DNA from: Candidatus Woesearchaeota archaeon
GTDB lineage: Archaea > Nanobdellota > Nanobdellia > Woesearchaeales > ARS49
Assembly: GCA_019323135.1 (NCBI GenBank)
Contig: JAHWHT010000040.1
Span: forward strand, 1-9,678
Reading direction: 5' to 3'
Length of the DNA stretch: 9,678 nucleotides
The position numbers were made by a program, and so were the translations under genes. The notes beneath the pieces were generated by a model, which made no database searches, was not told the origin of the DNA, and saw nothing but the letters and a program-made list of their open reading frames with translations. This document shows, piece after piece, positions 1 to 3,848 of this stretch; the stretch's first letter is position 1; every line of letters begins with the position of its first letter.

Positions 1-12
1 ATCTTTTTCCAG

Positions 13-82
13 AGTTAACAACTCTATTAACAACACTTTTTTAGTAAAGTTAACAACTTTGTTAACAACACTTTTTTTTAGT
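13..82. repeat. 35-bp tandem direct repeat with TTAACAAC iterons
   Basis: Two imperfect copies (13-45 and 48-82) repeat with a 35-bp period. Each holds two TTAACAAC boxes 12 bp apart (starts at 15, 27, 50, 62), followed by CAC, a T-run and AGT. Box spacing close to one helical turn is what an operator or iteron array looks like. The array follows the last small gene of the left operon and would lie upstream of any minus-strand gene beyond position 1. It could be a regulatory array or a replication-origin iteron set; the sequence does not decide. Confidence 0.75.
59..68. promoter_or_regulatory. TTGTTAACAA palindrome, candidate operator
   Basis: This is a perfect 10-bp palindrome inside the second tandem-repeat unit. 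The identical palindrome recurs at 3839-3848, just upstream of the TATA box of the 93-residue membrane protein gene. In both places a second GTTAAC lies 11-12 bp away. A shared regulator binding both sites is an inference from the repetition and placement. Confidence 0.5.
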
Positions 83-122
83 GAAAGTGATTTTTTCAAC
101 AAAAAGTTAGGCACCATGATTT

Positions 123-269
123 TTAACATTTCTCTAAAACCTCTTCAACCCAATTACTGAAACTGCTTTCCCAAACATCACCTTTTCCCTGTCCAAACGC
201 TTGAATCAATAAATTTCTGAGTTTTCTTTTACTCATTAAAACATGAGTTTGCTTAACGCTTTCAGTCAT
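123..269 (-). CDS. small hypothetical protein, 48 aa, last gene of the small-gene operon
   Basis: The reading frame starts at ATG 269-267 and ends at TAA 125-123. Its start lies inside the last codons of the preceding gene (8-nt overlap), which suggests translational coupling. The protein (MTESVKQTHVL...) is mostly helical in appearance: a basic stretch, KRKLRNLLIQ, is followed by a tryptophan-containing acidic segment ending EEVLEKC. No signal peptide or membrane segment is visible. Such a short helical protein could be a regulator or a partner of a larger protein, but I do not recognise a family. Support is the overlap, orientation and position at the end of a run of coupled genes. Confidence 0.6.
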   Translation of the reverse strand: MTESVKQTHVLMSKRKLRNLLIQAFGQGKGDVWESSFSNWVEEVLEKC

Positions 270-456
270 TCTCATCAACAACCCCTTTTAATTGATCTAT
301 CAAGTCTTTTGCATCATCCTTATCAATTAATAATCTTAAAGGATTCAAGTCAGTTCCTGATTGATTATCAGTCAAACTTATTATTGTCGGATGCACTTTT
401 ATGACATTAAATCTCTTCAATATCACAACATCATCTTTTTTTTCTTTTTTTTTCAT
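262..456 (-). CDS. small hypothetical protein, 64 aa
   Basis: I choose the ATG at 456-454 because GGTGA, the archaeal ribosome-binding core, lies 5 nt upstream. A GTG three codons earlier (465) is in frame but would lie within that site. The protein begins with a lysine-rich tail (MKKKEKKDDVV) and continues as a soluble, compact domain. VILKRFNVIKVHPTIISL looks like paired beta strands, and LLIDKDDAKDLIDQLKGVV is a clear amphipathic helix. That strand-strand-helix layout fits small archaeal proteins with a C-terminal helix, but no named family is assigned. It overlaps the 3' end of the membrane protein gene before it by 26 nt and the 48-aa gene after it by 8 nt. Confidence 0.75.
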   Translation of the reverse strand: MKKKEKKDDVVILKRFNVIKVHPTIISLTDNQSGTDLNPLRLLIDKDDAKDLIDQLKGVVDEND

Positions 457-658
457 GTTTTTCACCCATTATTTTTATTTTTTTAACATTACAACATCGA
501 GATATCACAGCAGCAACATACAAACCAACGAGCAAAGATACCCAAACATTTATTTTGAGAATCCTATAAAACCAAAAAATTCCAAATCCTGTAAACAATC
601 CAATTGCAGGATAAGTCCACAATTCATTAAAAAAAATATTAAATTTTTTTTTATTCAT
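431..658 (-). CDS. small membrane protein with two transmembrane helices, 75 aa
   Basis: The start ATG 658-656 shares the four bases ATGA with the stop of the preceding gene, and GGAAGTGAT lies just upstream as a near-match to the usual ribosome-binding site. Two hydrophobic segments are visible: residues about 14-32 (PAIGLFTGFGIFWFYRIL) and 37-53 (VWVSLLVGLYVAAVISR). They are separated by a very short turn, so the protein should form a helical hairpin. A strongly basic tail (KIKIMGEKHEKKRKKR) would be cytoplasmic. The family is not recognised. The tail is encoded in the region that also holds the next gene's ribosome-binding site and start. Confidence 0.75.
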   Translation of the reverse strand: MNKKKFNIFFNELWTYPAIGLFTGFGIFWFYRILKINVWVSLLVGLYVAAVISRCCNVKKIKIMGEKHEKKRKKR

Positions 659-1071
659 TCTTTATCACTTCCAGAATTTTTTTTGTTGAGGGAAAAGCCA
701 TTAGAGGCCTTCCCCTCTTCAAACGCTCCGAGGGAATCCGGGCGACACTTTGAAAAAGAATTATCCCCTGCCTTCACAGAACTAGCATTATCTGACAAAG
801 AGGTAGGTTTTTTTTGTGAAGGGGGGATAACTTGATATTCAACATCTCCTTTGAAACAAATCAAACGCAAGTATTGTCTGAAAAAAAGCCAAGATAAACC
901 CTGGCATAAACCTTTAAAATGAATTCTATTGCGAGAATATTGTTTACGCAACCAAACCAAACGCATACCATCCTTTGATTTAAATAATTCAATCAATTCT
1001 TTAACACTGTCTATAGTATAATCACGAGCTTTTTTTAATTCATCTTTATGAATTTTCTTAAGATTAATCAT
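655..1071 (-). CDS. hypothetical protein with GC-rich low-complexity tail, 138 aa
   Basis: The preferred start is ATG 1071-1069: it overlaps the TGA of the upstream 56-aa gene as ATGA and has GAGGT 8 nt upstream. A GTG at 1077 is a weaker alternative. Residues 1-50 are charged and helical (KKARDYTIDSVKELIELF). Residues 50-80 are basic and aromatic (LSWLFFRQYLRLICF). From about residue 80 the protein becomes serine-, glycine- and lysine-rich and probably disordered. That tail coincides with a DNA segment of clearly higher GC than its surroundings, with a long inverted repeat and a stretch shared with the transposase gene. The tail may therefore come from an in-frame insertion of a repeat element. 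Function unknown. Confidence 0.7.
   Translation of the reverse strand: MINLKKIHKDELKKARDYTIDSVKELIELFKSKDGMRLVWLRKQYSRNRIHFKGLCQGLSWLFFRQYLRLICFKGDVEYQVIPPSQKKPTSLSDNASSVKAGDNSFSKCRPDSLGAFEEGKASNGFSLNKKNSGSDKE
691..835. repeat. GC-rich islet with 16-bp imperfect inverted repeat inside a coding region
   Basis: By hand count, 691-750 is about 57% G+C and 691-830 about 46-47%, against surroundings near one third. The arms TTATCCCC-TG-CCTTCACA (761-778) and TGTGAAGGGGGGATAA (815-830) pair over 16 bp with a 2-nt bulge around a 36-nt loop. The islet encodes the low-complexity tail of the 138-aa protein. It resembles a palindromic element inserted in frame, but the borders are inferred from composition only. 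Confidence 0.5.
716..737 (+). repeat. copy A of a 21-22 nt sequence shared with the transposase 5' end
   Basis: The core AAACGCTCCGAGGGAAT, with TCTTC in front, matches the minus strand at 2704-2684 with one substitution and one single-base indel. The orientation is opposite to that of the host gene. Read on the plus strand it encodes KRSEG in one frame, as does the transposase copy. Such a match between two GC-rich islets in an AT-rich window is unlikely to be chance. Confidence 0.6.
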
Positions 1072-1238
1072 CTCCACAAACCTCTTTTTTTCAAAACAGA
1101 GACCACAAAATCAATCCCACGCAAAAAATTACAATTTACTTGCAGCTCATGCTTTTTCCCTTCTTGTATTAATCTTTTATTCTCTAAACGCAAGACATCA
1201 ATTTTTTCACAGATAACCTTTTGAAACGTCTTAACCAT
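1068..1238 (-). CDS. small coiled-coil-like hypothetical protein, 56 aa
   Basis: The frame runs from ATG 1238-1236 to TGA 1070-1068. GGGTG lies 5 nt upstream of the ATG as a ribosome-binding site, and the stop overlaps the next gene's start as ATGA. The gap after the preceding gene is only 10 nt. The protein begins MVKTFQKVICEKIDVLRL. Its heptad-like leucine/isoleucine spacing through residues 6-32 suggests a short coiled coil, followed by a hydrophobic-basic end (IDFVVSVLKKRGLWR). No family is recognised. The ribosome-binding site and both junctions make it credible despite its size. Confidence 0.65.
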   Translation of the reverse strand: MVKTFQKVICEKIDVLRLENKRLIQEGKKHELQVNCNFLRGIDFVVSVLKKRGLWR

Positions 1239-1248
1239 TCAAACACCC

Positions 1249-1515
1249 TCATTCCCTTCTTTCAAATTTGATTTTTTTACGAAAAATAGCGGTCTGACCT
1301 TTCTTGTCTTGTGCCACGAAAACCCTATAATTTGCGCTGTAAGGCAAGTTCTCCCTATCATTCAACTCCCAACACCTGTGCCAGTCAGAACTATTCTGAG
1401 AACACTTCTTAAACTTGTCTGTGATCTCACTTAAGACTTCATCAAAAAAGATTGTTTCATCCATGTAATCAAAACTTTCTTCTTTTTGCTTAGCAAATAA
1501 ATTTAAACGATTCAT
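1249..1515 (-). CDS. hypothetical protein, 88 aa
   Basis: The start ATG 1515-1513 is preceded by GGTGATC with a 4-nt spacer, a full match to the conserved 16S 3' end, so the start is secure. The N-terminal half is acidic and helical (YMDETIFFDEVLSEITDKFKK). The middle holds two cysteines (C38, C48) around a WHRCW segment. The end looks like a small beta hairpin, YRVFVAQDKKGQTAIF, closing with basic residues. The beta-turn NYRVFVAQDKKGQ pattern resembles many small archaeal and phage proteins but is not diagnostic. Second gene of the operon, 10 nt before the 56-aa gene. Confidence 0.8.
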   Translation of the reverse strand: MNRLNLFAKQKEESFDYMDETIFFDEVLSEITDKFKKCSQNSSDWHRCWELNDRENLPYSANYRVFVAQDKKGQTAIFRKKIKFERRE

Positions 1516-1519
1516 TCTC

Positions 1520-1526
1520 GATCACC
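1520..1526 (-). promoter_or_regulatory. perfect GGTGATC ribosome-binding site of the 88-aa gene
   Basis: On the minus strand GGTGATC pairs completely with the conserved GATCACC at the 16S rRNA 3' end and lies 4 nt before ATG 1515. It overlaps the stop codon of the preceding 33-aa gene, so the two genes are coupled. It fixes the start of the 88-aa protein. Confidence 0.8.
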
Positions 1527-1623
1527 CCTTGAAAGCTTCCATAAACAATTCATTGACTTTTTGCAAGTTTAGTCTTGTTGCTTTGTGCCCAGCACTTTCC
1601 TTTGGATTTGCTCTTTTCCACAT
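1522..1623 (-). CDS. 33-aa mini-protein opening the small-gene operon
   Basis: ATG 1623-1621 to TGA 1524-1522, preceded by GGTGAT (minus strand of 1628-1633) with a 4-nt spacer. The stop lies inside the next gene's ribosome-binding site. The peptide starts MWKRANPKESAGHKATRL and ends with an amphipathic helix (NLQKVNELFMEAFKG). The basic, proline-containing N-terminus and helical C-terminus could suit a small DNA- or RNA-binding or partner peptide, but this is not a recognised family. It could instead be a leader peptide coupling translation of the following gene. It is the first open frame after the untranslated stretch downstream of the transposase. Confidence 0.6.
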   Translation of the reverse strand: MWKRANPKESAGHKATRLNLQKVNELFMEAFKG

Positions 1624-1627
1624 GATT

Positions 1628-1633
1628 ATCACC
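1628..1633 (-). promoter_or_regulatory. GGTGAT ribosome-binding site of the 33-aa gene
   Basis: GGTGAT on the minus strand, 4 nt before ATG 1623. It is the main reason to accept the 33-aa frame over a competing 65-aa frame (1550-1747), which has no such site. An AT-rich TTTTAAAAAA stretch about 35 nt upstream of the ATG could be a TATA box, but this is weak. Confidence 0.55.
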
Positions 1634-1761
1634 TTTCTTTTTCGATAATTTTTTAAAAGAAAAAAACCCACCAAAACATAAGGGCCTGTGGTCTAGAGCC
1701 CAGAACGGGTATTTTTTTCTTTTTTTTCTTTGTTTAAGTATTTTCATATTTAATATTTGCT

Positions 1762-1779
1762 CACTATTTTAAAATAGTG
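1762..1779. repeat. 18-bp perfect palindrome directly after the transposase stop
   Basis: CACTATTTTAAAATAGTG is a perfect palindrome that begins on the base next to the transposase stop codon (1782-1780). As RNA it would form a 7-bp stem with a UUAA loop. No T-run follows, so it is a poor intrinsic terminator. It may mark the right-end side of the IS110 element or a protein-binding site. Confidence 0.55.
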
Positions 1780-2721
1780 TTATGATTTTTTTGTCTCTGC
1801 CCAGAAGTGTTTGGCTAGTTTTCTCATTGTGGCTGTCATTGCTTTTAGTCCTATTCCTGTTCTTTTTTTGATTTTATGGAAGTATGAATGGTATGGTTCT
1901 GTTTTGGTTGATAATAAGGTCATCACTCGCAAATATAACAATCTTCTTACTTCTGCGTAGCCTTTTTTTGTTATTTTTCTGTTTTTTGTGATGGTTCCGC
2001 TTTCGTATGTGCGTAATTTGAGGCCTAGATAGCTTGTCCAGTGTTTGCTTGTTGGAAATCTTGAAGGGTCTAGTGTTAAGAGTGTTGCTGTGAGTGTTAT
2101 TCCGAATTTTTTGCGTAATTTTGCAGGTATTTTTTGTTCTATCTGTTTTTCTAAGGATTGTTTTTCTTTTTTTAACTCTTTAATCTTATCAGTGAGATAT
2201 TCTGTGTTATACTGGTCTTGATCTATTTGGCTTGTTTCGAGAAAGTTTTTGTATTTAGTCAAGGCATCGCTCAATAGCTTGTACCTTCTCAAATAAGGTT
2301 CTAGAGTGTGACCTACTTTTTTAACTCTTCTTTGATCAGGAAAAGATTTAATGTATGAGTGCATTATTTGAGCGTCTGAAGCATCTGTTTTATGATCTGG
2401 CCTGACCTGATCCCTGTATTGCTTGAACTTCAATGTGTTAACATAAAAAACTTTAATATTGTTTTTCAGTAAGAACCTGGTTATTGGCCTGTGATACACT
2501 CCTGAAGGCTCTAAATAAACTCTGCCAGGATTATGTTTTAACAATTCATGCAATTCTTTTGTTTTAACTCGAAATGTTTTTAAACCATCACACACATCAA
2601 TACTATACTTTCCAATGTCAATCGTGAGAGAAGAGGTACAATCTAGAGCAGGAGCGTGAAAGCCCAAGTCCACACAGCGGTACATTCCCTCAGAGCGTTT
2701 AAGACTTTTAGAGTAAATCAT
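1780..2721 (-). CDS. IS110-family transposase (DEDD plus serine recombinase), 313 aa
   Basis: IS110 transposases are bridge-RNA-guided recombinases with an N-terminal RuvC-like DEDD domain and a C-terminal domain with a catalytic serine. All key residues are visible: D35 in TIDIGKYSIDV, E71 in VYLEPSGVYHRP, D113 and D116 in HKTDASDAQIM, and S241 in RTYESGTI after the LGLKLR segment. A lysine/glutamate coiled coil (about 180-197) links the domains, and the GIG-type hairpin is degraded to KKFGITLTATLL. Length is normal for the family. The N-terminus is odd: about 33 residues precede the first catalytic strand, encoded by GC-richer DNA that shares a 21-nt stretch with the 138-aa gene. M13 is a possible alternative start, and no good ribosome-binding site precedes ATG 2721. 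Base composition of the 3' half differs from its neighbours, fitting recent transfer. Probably intact. Confidence 0.93.
   Translation of the reverse strand: MIYSKSLKRSEGMYRCVDLGFHAPALDCTSSLTIDIGKYSIDVCDGLKTFRVKTKELHELLKHNPGRVYLEPSGVYHRPITRFLLKNNIKVFYVNTLKFKQYRDQVRPDHKTDASDAQIMHSYIKSFPDQRRVKKVGHTLEPYLRRYKLLSDALTKYKNFLETSQIDQDQYNTEYLTDKIKELKKEKQSLEKQIEQKIPAKLRKKFGITLTATLLTLDPSRFPTSKHWTSYLGLKLRTYESGTITKNRKITKKGYAEVRRLLYLRVMTLLSTKTEPYHSYFHKIKKRTGIGLKAMTATMRKLAKHFWAETKKS
2684..2704 (-). repeat. copy B of the 21-22 nt shared sequence, in the transposase 5' end
   Basis: Minus-strand core AAACGCTCTGAGGGAAT encodes KRSEG, residues 8-12 of the transposase. It matches 716-737 except for one C/T change and one missing base. 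It may be a remnant of a repeat the element inserted into, or part of a repeat derived from an IS end. Confidence 0.6.
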
Positions 2722-2723
2722 TT

Positions 2724-2776
2724 TTATTTAGTGCGGTAGCTATTTTTTGTTTTCACCTTTTTTTCCCGCTAAATAA
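2724..2776. repeat. inverted repeat between the RHH gene and the transposase
   Basis: TTATTTAG-TG-CGG (2724-2736) pairs with CCGCTAAATAA (2766-2776), 11 bp with a 2-nt bulge around a 29-nt loop. The minus-strand loop holds GGTGA, but it is about 31 nt from the transposase ATG, too far to serve it directly. The structure could be an IS-end hairpin, part of a bridge RNA, or a fold that limits transposase translation. Confidence 0.5.
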
Positions 2777-2783
2777 GAAATAT

Positions 2784-2942
2784 TTATTTGTGGTTGTGCT
2801 TCTTAATGTAGTCTTTCATAGCTCGTGTAAGTCCATTTCCTAAATCTTTGTTTTGTTTCATGCAAGTTATCTTAAATTTGTGTATTGTTGCGGCGTCAAT
2901 ATTTCTTATCGTCCAGTTTTTCTTTTTTTTGATACATTTCAC
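2784..2942 (-). CDS. ribbon-helix-helix (CopG/Arc-type) transcriptional regulator, 52 aa
   Basis: A frame from GTG 2942-2940 to TAA 2786-2784. An in-frame stop two codons upstream leaves GTG as the only plausible start. After a basic tail, residues 9-48 read as a ribbon-helix-helix fold: strand NWTIRNID, helix 1 DAATIHKFKITCMKQ, a turn NKDLGNG with the usual glycine/leucine, then helix 2 LTRAMKDYIKKH. RHH proteins dimerise so the paired strands enter the DNA major groove; most repress their own promoters and neighbours. The gene has its own TATA box and a direct-repeat operator in front. It lies between the surface-protein block and the IS110 element. RHH regulators are common in archaeal viruses and plasmids. 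No RNase-type toxin partner is adjacent, so a toxin-antitoxin role is not supported here. Confidence 0.75.
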   Translation of the reverse strand: MKCIKKKKNWTIRNIDAATIHKFKITCMKQNKDLGNGLTRAMKDYIKKHNHK

Positions 2943-2946
2943 CCCT

Positions 2947-2980
2947 TAGTATGACTTGTATGACACTATTATTATTTAAA
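2947..2980 (-). promoter_or_regulatory. RHH gene promoter with GTATGAC direct-repeat operator
   Basis: A TATA box, TTTAAATA on the minus strand (2973-2980), is centred 34 nt before the GTG start, giving a leader of only a few bases. Between box and start lie two perfect 7-bp repeats GTATGAC (2949-2955 and 2958-2964, plus strand) with 9-bp period, bordered by TAGT and ACTA. Short direct repeats over the start site are typical targets of RHH dimers, so autorepression is the likely reading. Confidence 0.6.
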
Positions 2981-3005
2981 ACTTTCTCTTAAAGAATATA
3001 AGGCG

Positions 3006-3020
3006 TTATAAGAATTATAA
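3006..3020. repeat. TTATAA-GAA-TTATAA palindrome between the basic-protein and RHH genes
   Basis: Two TTATAA half-sites separated by 3 bp in an AT-rich spacer (2981-3028). On the minus strand it could be a second, distal TATA element for the RHH gene; the following T-tract could also end transcription of the basic-protein gene. Neither role can be settled by sight. Confidence 0.35.
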
Positions 3021-3028
3021 AAATTTTT

Positions 3029-3436
3029 TTAAAAAGGGTTGAATACATCACCAAAATCAGGTGTTTTTTTTTGCACTGGCTCAACCTTTTTCTTTCTTTT
3101 ATTACTCTTGATAATTATTGTTTTCCCATTCACTTTAATCACAGTAGATTTACTCACACTAGGCTTAACTCGTGCAGTTTTCTTTTTTTCTTGCTTTTTA
3201 TTATACTCTTGCAAGCTCACAAAAGCTTTTTTCCCAGCACTCTTAAGAAAACCAGCAAACTTACTTTTACCCTTACCCGCACTCTTCAATTTTCTTAAAG
3301 TCTCCTCTCTTTCCCTCACCTTATTCCTTAAACGATTAAAGTCACTTCTTTCTTTAGCCCTAACACTCTCACTTCTAATCTTCGCTTCTAACTGCTCTTT
3401 TTTACTTAACAAACGCTTTTTTCCAAAAAACAACAT
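3029..3436 (-). CDS. very basic coiled-coil protein, 135 aa
   Basis: ATG 3436-3434 with GGTGA 6 nt upstream. Residues about 9-50 are a charged heptad-like helix (SKKEQLEAKIRSESVRAKER, then RNKVREREETLRKLKSA). Then come a lysine/glycine/serine-rich basic stretch (51-95), a small strand pair STVIKVNGKTIIIKSNKR (96-113), another basic patch, and a conserved-looking end PDFGDVFNPF. There is no signal peptide or membrane segment, so it should be cytoplasmic or inside a particle. The high basic charge suggests nucleic-acid or membrane-surface binding. If the neighbouring block is viral, it is a candidate DNA-condensing or scaffold protein; that is inference from context. The PDFGDVFNPF end could be a docking peptide. 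It follows the terminator of the 93-aa gene. Confidence 0.8.
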   Translation of the reverse strand: MLFFGKKRLLSKKEQLEAKIRSESVRAKERSDFNRLRNKVREREETLRKLKSAGKGKSKFAGFLKSAGKKAFVSLQEYNKKQEKKKTARVKPSVSKSTVIKVNGKTIIIKSNKRKKKVEPVQKKTPDFGDVFNPF

Positions 3437-3461
3437 TCTTCTTCACCAAGATTATTTTTTT

Positions 3462-3490
3462 AAAAAAATGCGAAGGGAAATCGTCCCTTC
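3462..3490 (-). terminator. hairpin plus T-run terminator after the 93-aa membrane protein gene
   Basis: On the minus strand GAAGGGA-CGATT-TCCCTTC (3490-3472) forms a 7-bp stem, followed after GCA by seven T (3468-3462). A smaller hairpin, ACAGG/CCTGT, spans the stop codon just before it. Archaeal termination relies mainly on T-runs, so the T7 tract may be the active part. The strength of this structure, in a window otherwise poor in terminators, suggests that the 93-aa gene is a highly expressed single unit. Confidence 0.7.
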
Positions 3491-3508
3491 TTTACATTCA
3501 ACAGGATT

Positions 3509-3790
3509 TTACCTGTCGAAGTACAAGAAAGCACCCGCAATCAAAGCAAGTATTGCCCCAGCAATAGCCACAATGACAAGGATGTCAAACCAGTCACCAA
3601 AAGTACCCATAGCAGCAACACCAGACACCGCTATGTTTCTTTCAGTGGTGTTTGTCGTGGTGGTGTCTCTCACTCCAGCCAACACGATTGTCATAATCAC
3701 AACAATTATGACAAAAACACCCATGCCAATAGCCATCTTACCCAGGCCATCAACACTCCCTTTATTGCTTCTTGCAAACAAAGGTTTCAT
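3509..3790 (-). CDS. two-helix membrane protein, 93 aa; capsid- or pilin-like candidate
   Basis: Starts at ATG 3790-3788 without a ribosome-binding site, fitting a nearly leaderless transcript. A short basic N-terminus ends ARSNKGSVDG, resembling the class III signal peptides cut by archaeal prepilin peptidases. Helix 1 is residues about 16-40; an outside loop rich in threonine carries the sequon NTT; the motif TFGDWFDIL leads into helix 2, residues about 68-90, rich in alanine and glycine. Major capsid proteins of spindle-shaped archaeal viruses are small two-helix membrane proteins of this kind, and pilin-like proteins share the N-terminal motif. It has its own promoter and a strong terminator. 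It shares its N-terminal and TFG-x-x-FD motifs with the 162-aa protein. Role inferred, not proven. Confidence 0.85.
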   Translation of the reverse strand: MKPLFARSNKGSVDGLGKMAIGMGVFVIIVVIMTIVLAGVRDTTTTNTTERNIAVSGVAAMGTFGDWFDILVIVAIAGAILALIAGAFLYFDR

Positions 3791-3816
3791 TGTAAATATA
3801 ATAAAAAAGGTTTTAT

Positions 3817-3848
3817 CTTATAAAAGTATGTTAACACCTTGTTAACAA
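3817..3848 (-). promoter_or_regulatory. promoter of the 93-aa gene with paired GTTAAC operators
   Basis: Minus-strand TATA box TTTATAA (3818-3824) is centred about 31 nt before ATG 3790. Just upstream of it, over the BRE position, lie GTTAAC (3830-3835) and TTGTTAACAA (3839-3848), 11 bp apart. The same palindrome occurs in the left-edge tandem repeat (59-68). A bound protein here would block or recruit TFB/TBP, so regulation of this one gene is likely. Confidence 0.65.

Larger units (their letters stand above)
1762..2776 (-). mobile_element. IS110-family insertion sequence, ends not resolved
   Basis: The transposase gene is flanked by a palindrome on one side (1762-1779) and an 11-bp inverted repeat on the other (2724-2776); these define a minimum extent only. 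IS110-family elements carry a non-coding end that produces a bridge RNA, upstream of the transposase in the IS110 group and downstream in the IS1111 group. Here only 62 bp separate the transposase start from the RHH gene, whereas 156 bp of untranslated DNA (1624-1779) follows the stop. The downstream side therefore has more room. True ends could lie outside the given span. No target duplication was found; the family usually makes none or very short ones. Confidence 0.55.

Noticed and set aside
13..82. CRISPR array at the left edge
   Set aside because: Only two copies with no variable spacers between; the units abut and contain sub-repeats, as in an operator or iteron array.
401..835. 144-aa plus-strand open frame
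   Set aside because: Antisense to three coupled minus-strand genes that have ribosome-binding sites; its phenylalanine-rich start is the complement of a lysine-rich coding tract.
1682..1700. tRNA-like 5' end (GGGCCTGTGGTCTAG) on the plus strand
   Set aside because: It matches the start of an archaeal tRNA through the A-box region, but no D-stem partner, anticodon arm or T-loop follows. At most a tRNA fragment near the IS end, perhaps chance.
1550..1747. 65-aa minus-strand frame rich in lysine
   Set aside because: No ribosome-binding site before its start, and it overlaps in another frame the 33-aa gene, which has a GGTGAT site 4 nt from its ATG and a coupled stop. Its lysines come from A-runs.
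2899..2937. Short frame from ATG 2937 in front of the RHH core
   Set aside because: It stops after 13 codons and the preceding GGGTGA is too close to the ATG. The GTG at 2942 in the other frame opens the full RHH domain.
2784..2942. RHH protein as antitoxin of a toxin-antitoxin pair
   Set aside because: The next gene downstream is the IS110 transposase and no short RelE/ParE/PIN-like frame is adjacent on either strand, so only a stand-alone regulator is supported.
3039..3845. 268-aa plus-strand open frame
   Set aside because: It is antisense to the basic-protein and two-helix genes, runs through the terminator and promoter between them, and is low-complexity Leu/Phe/Val sequence without a start signal.
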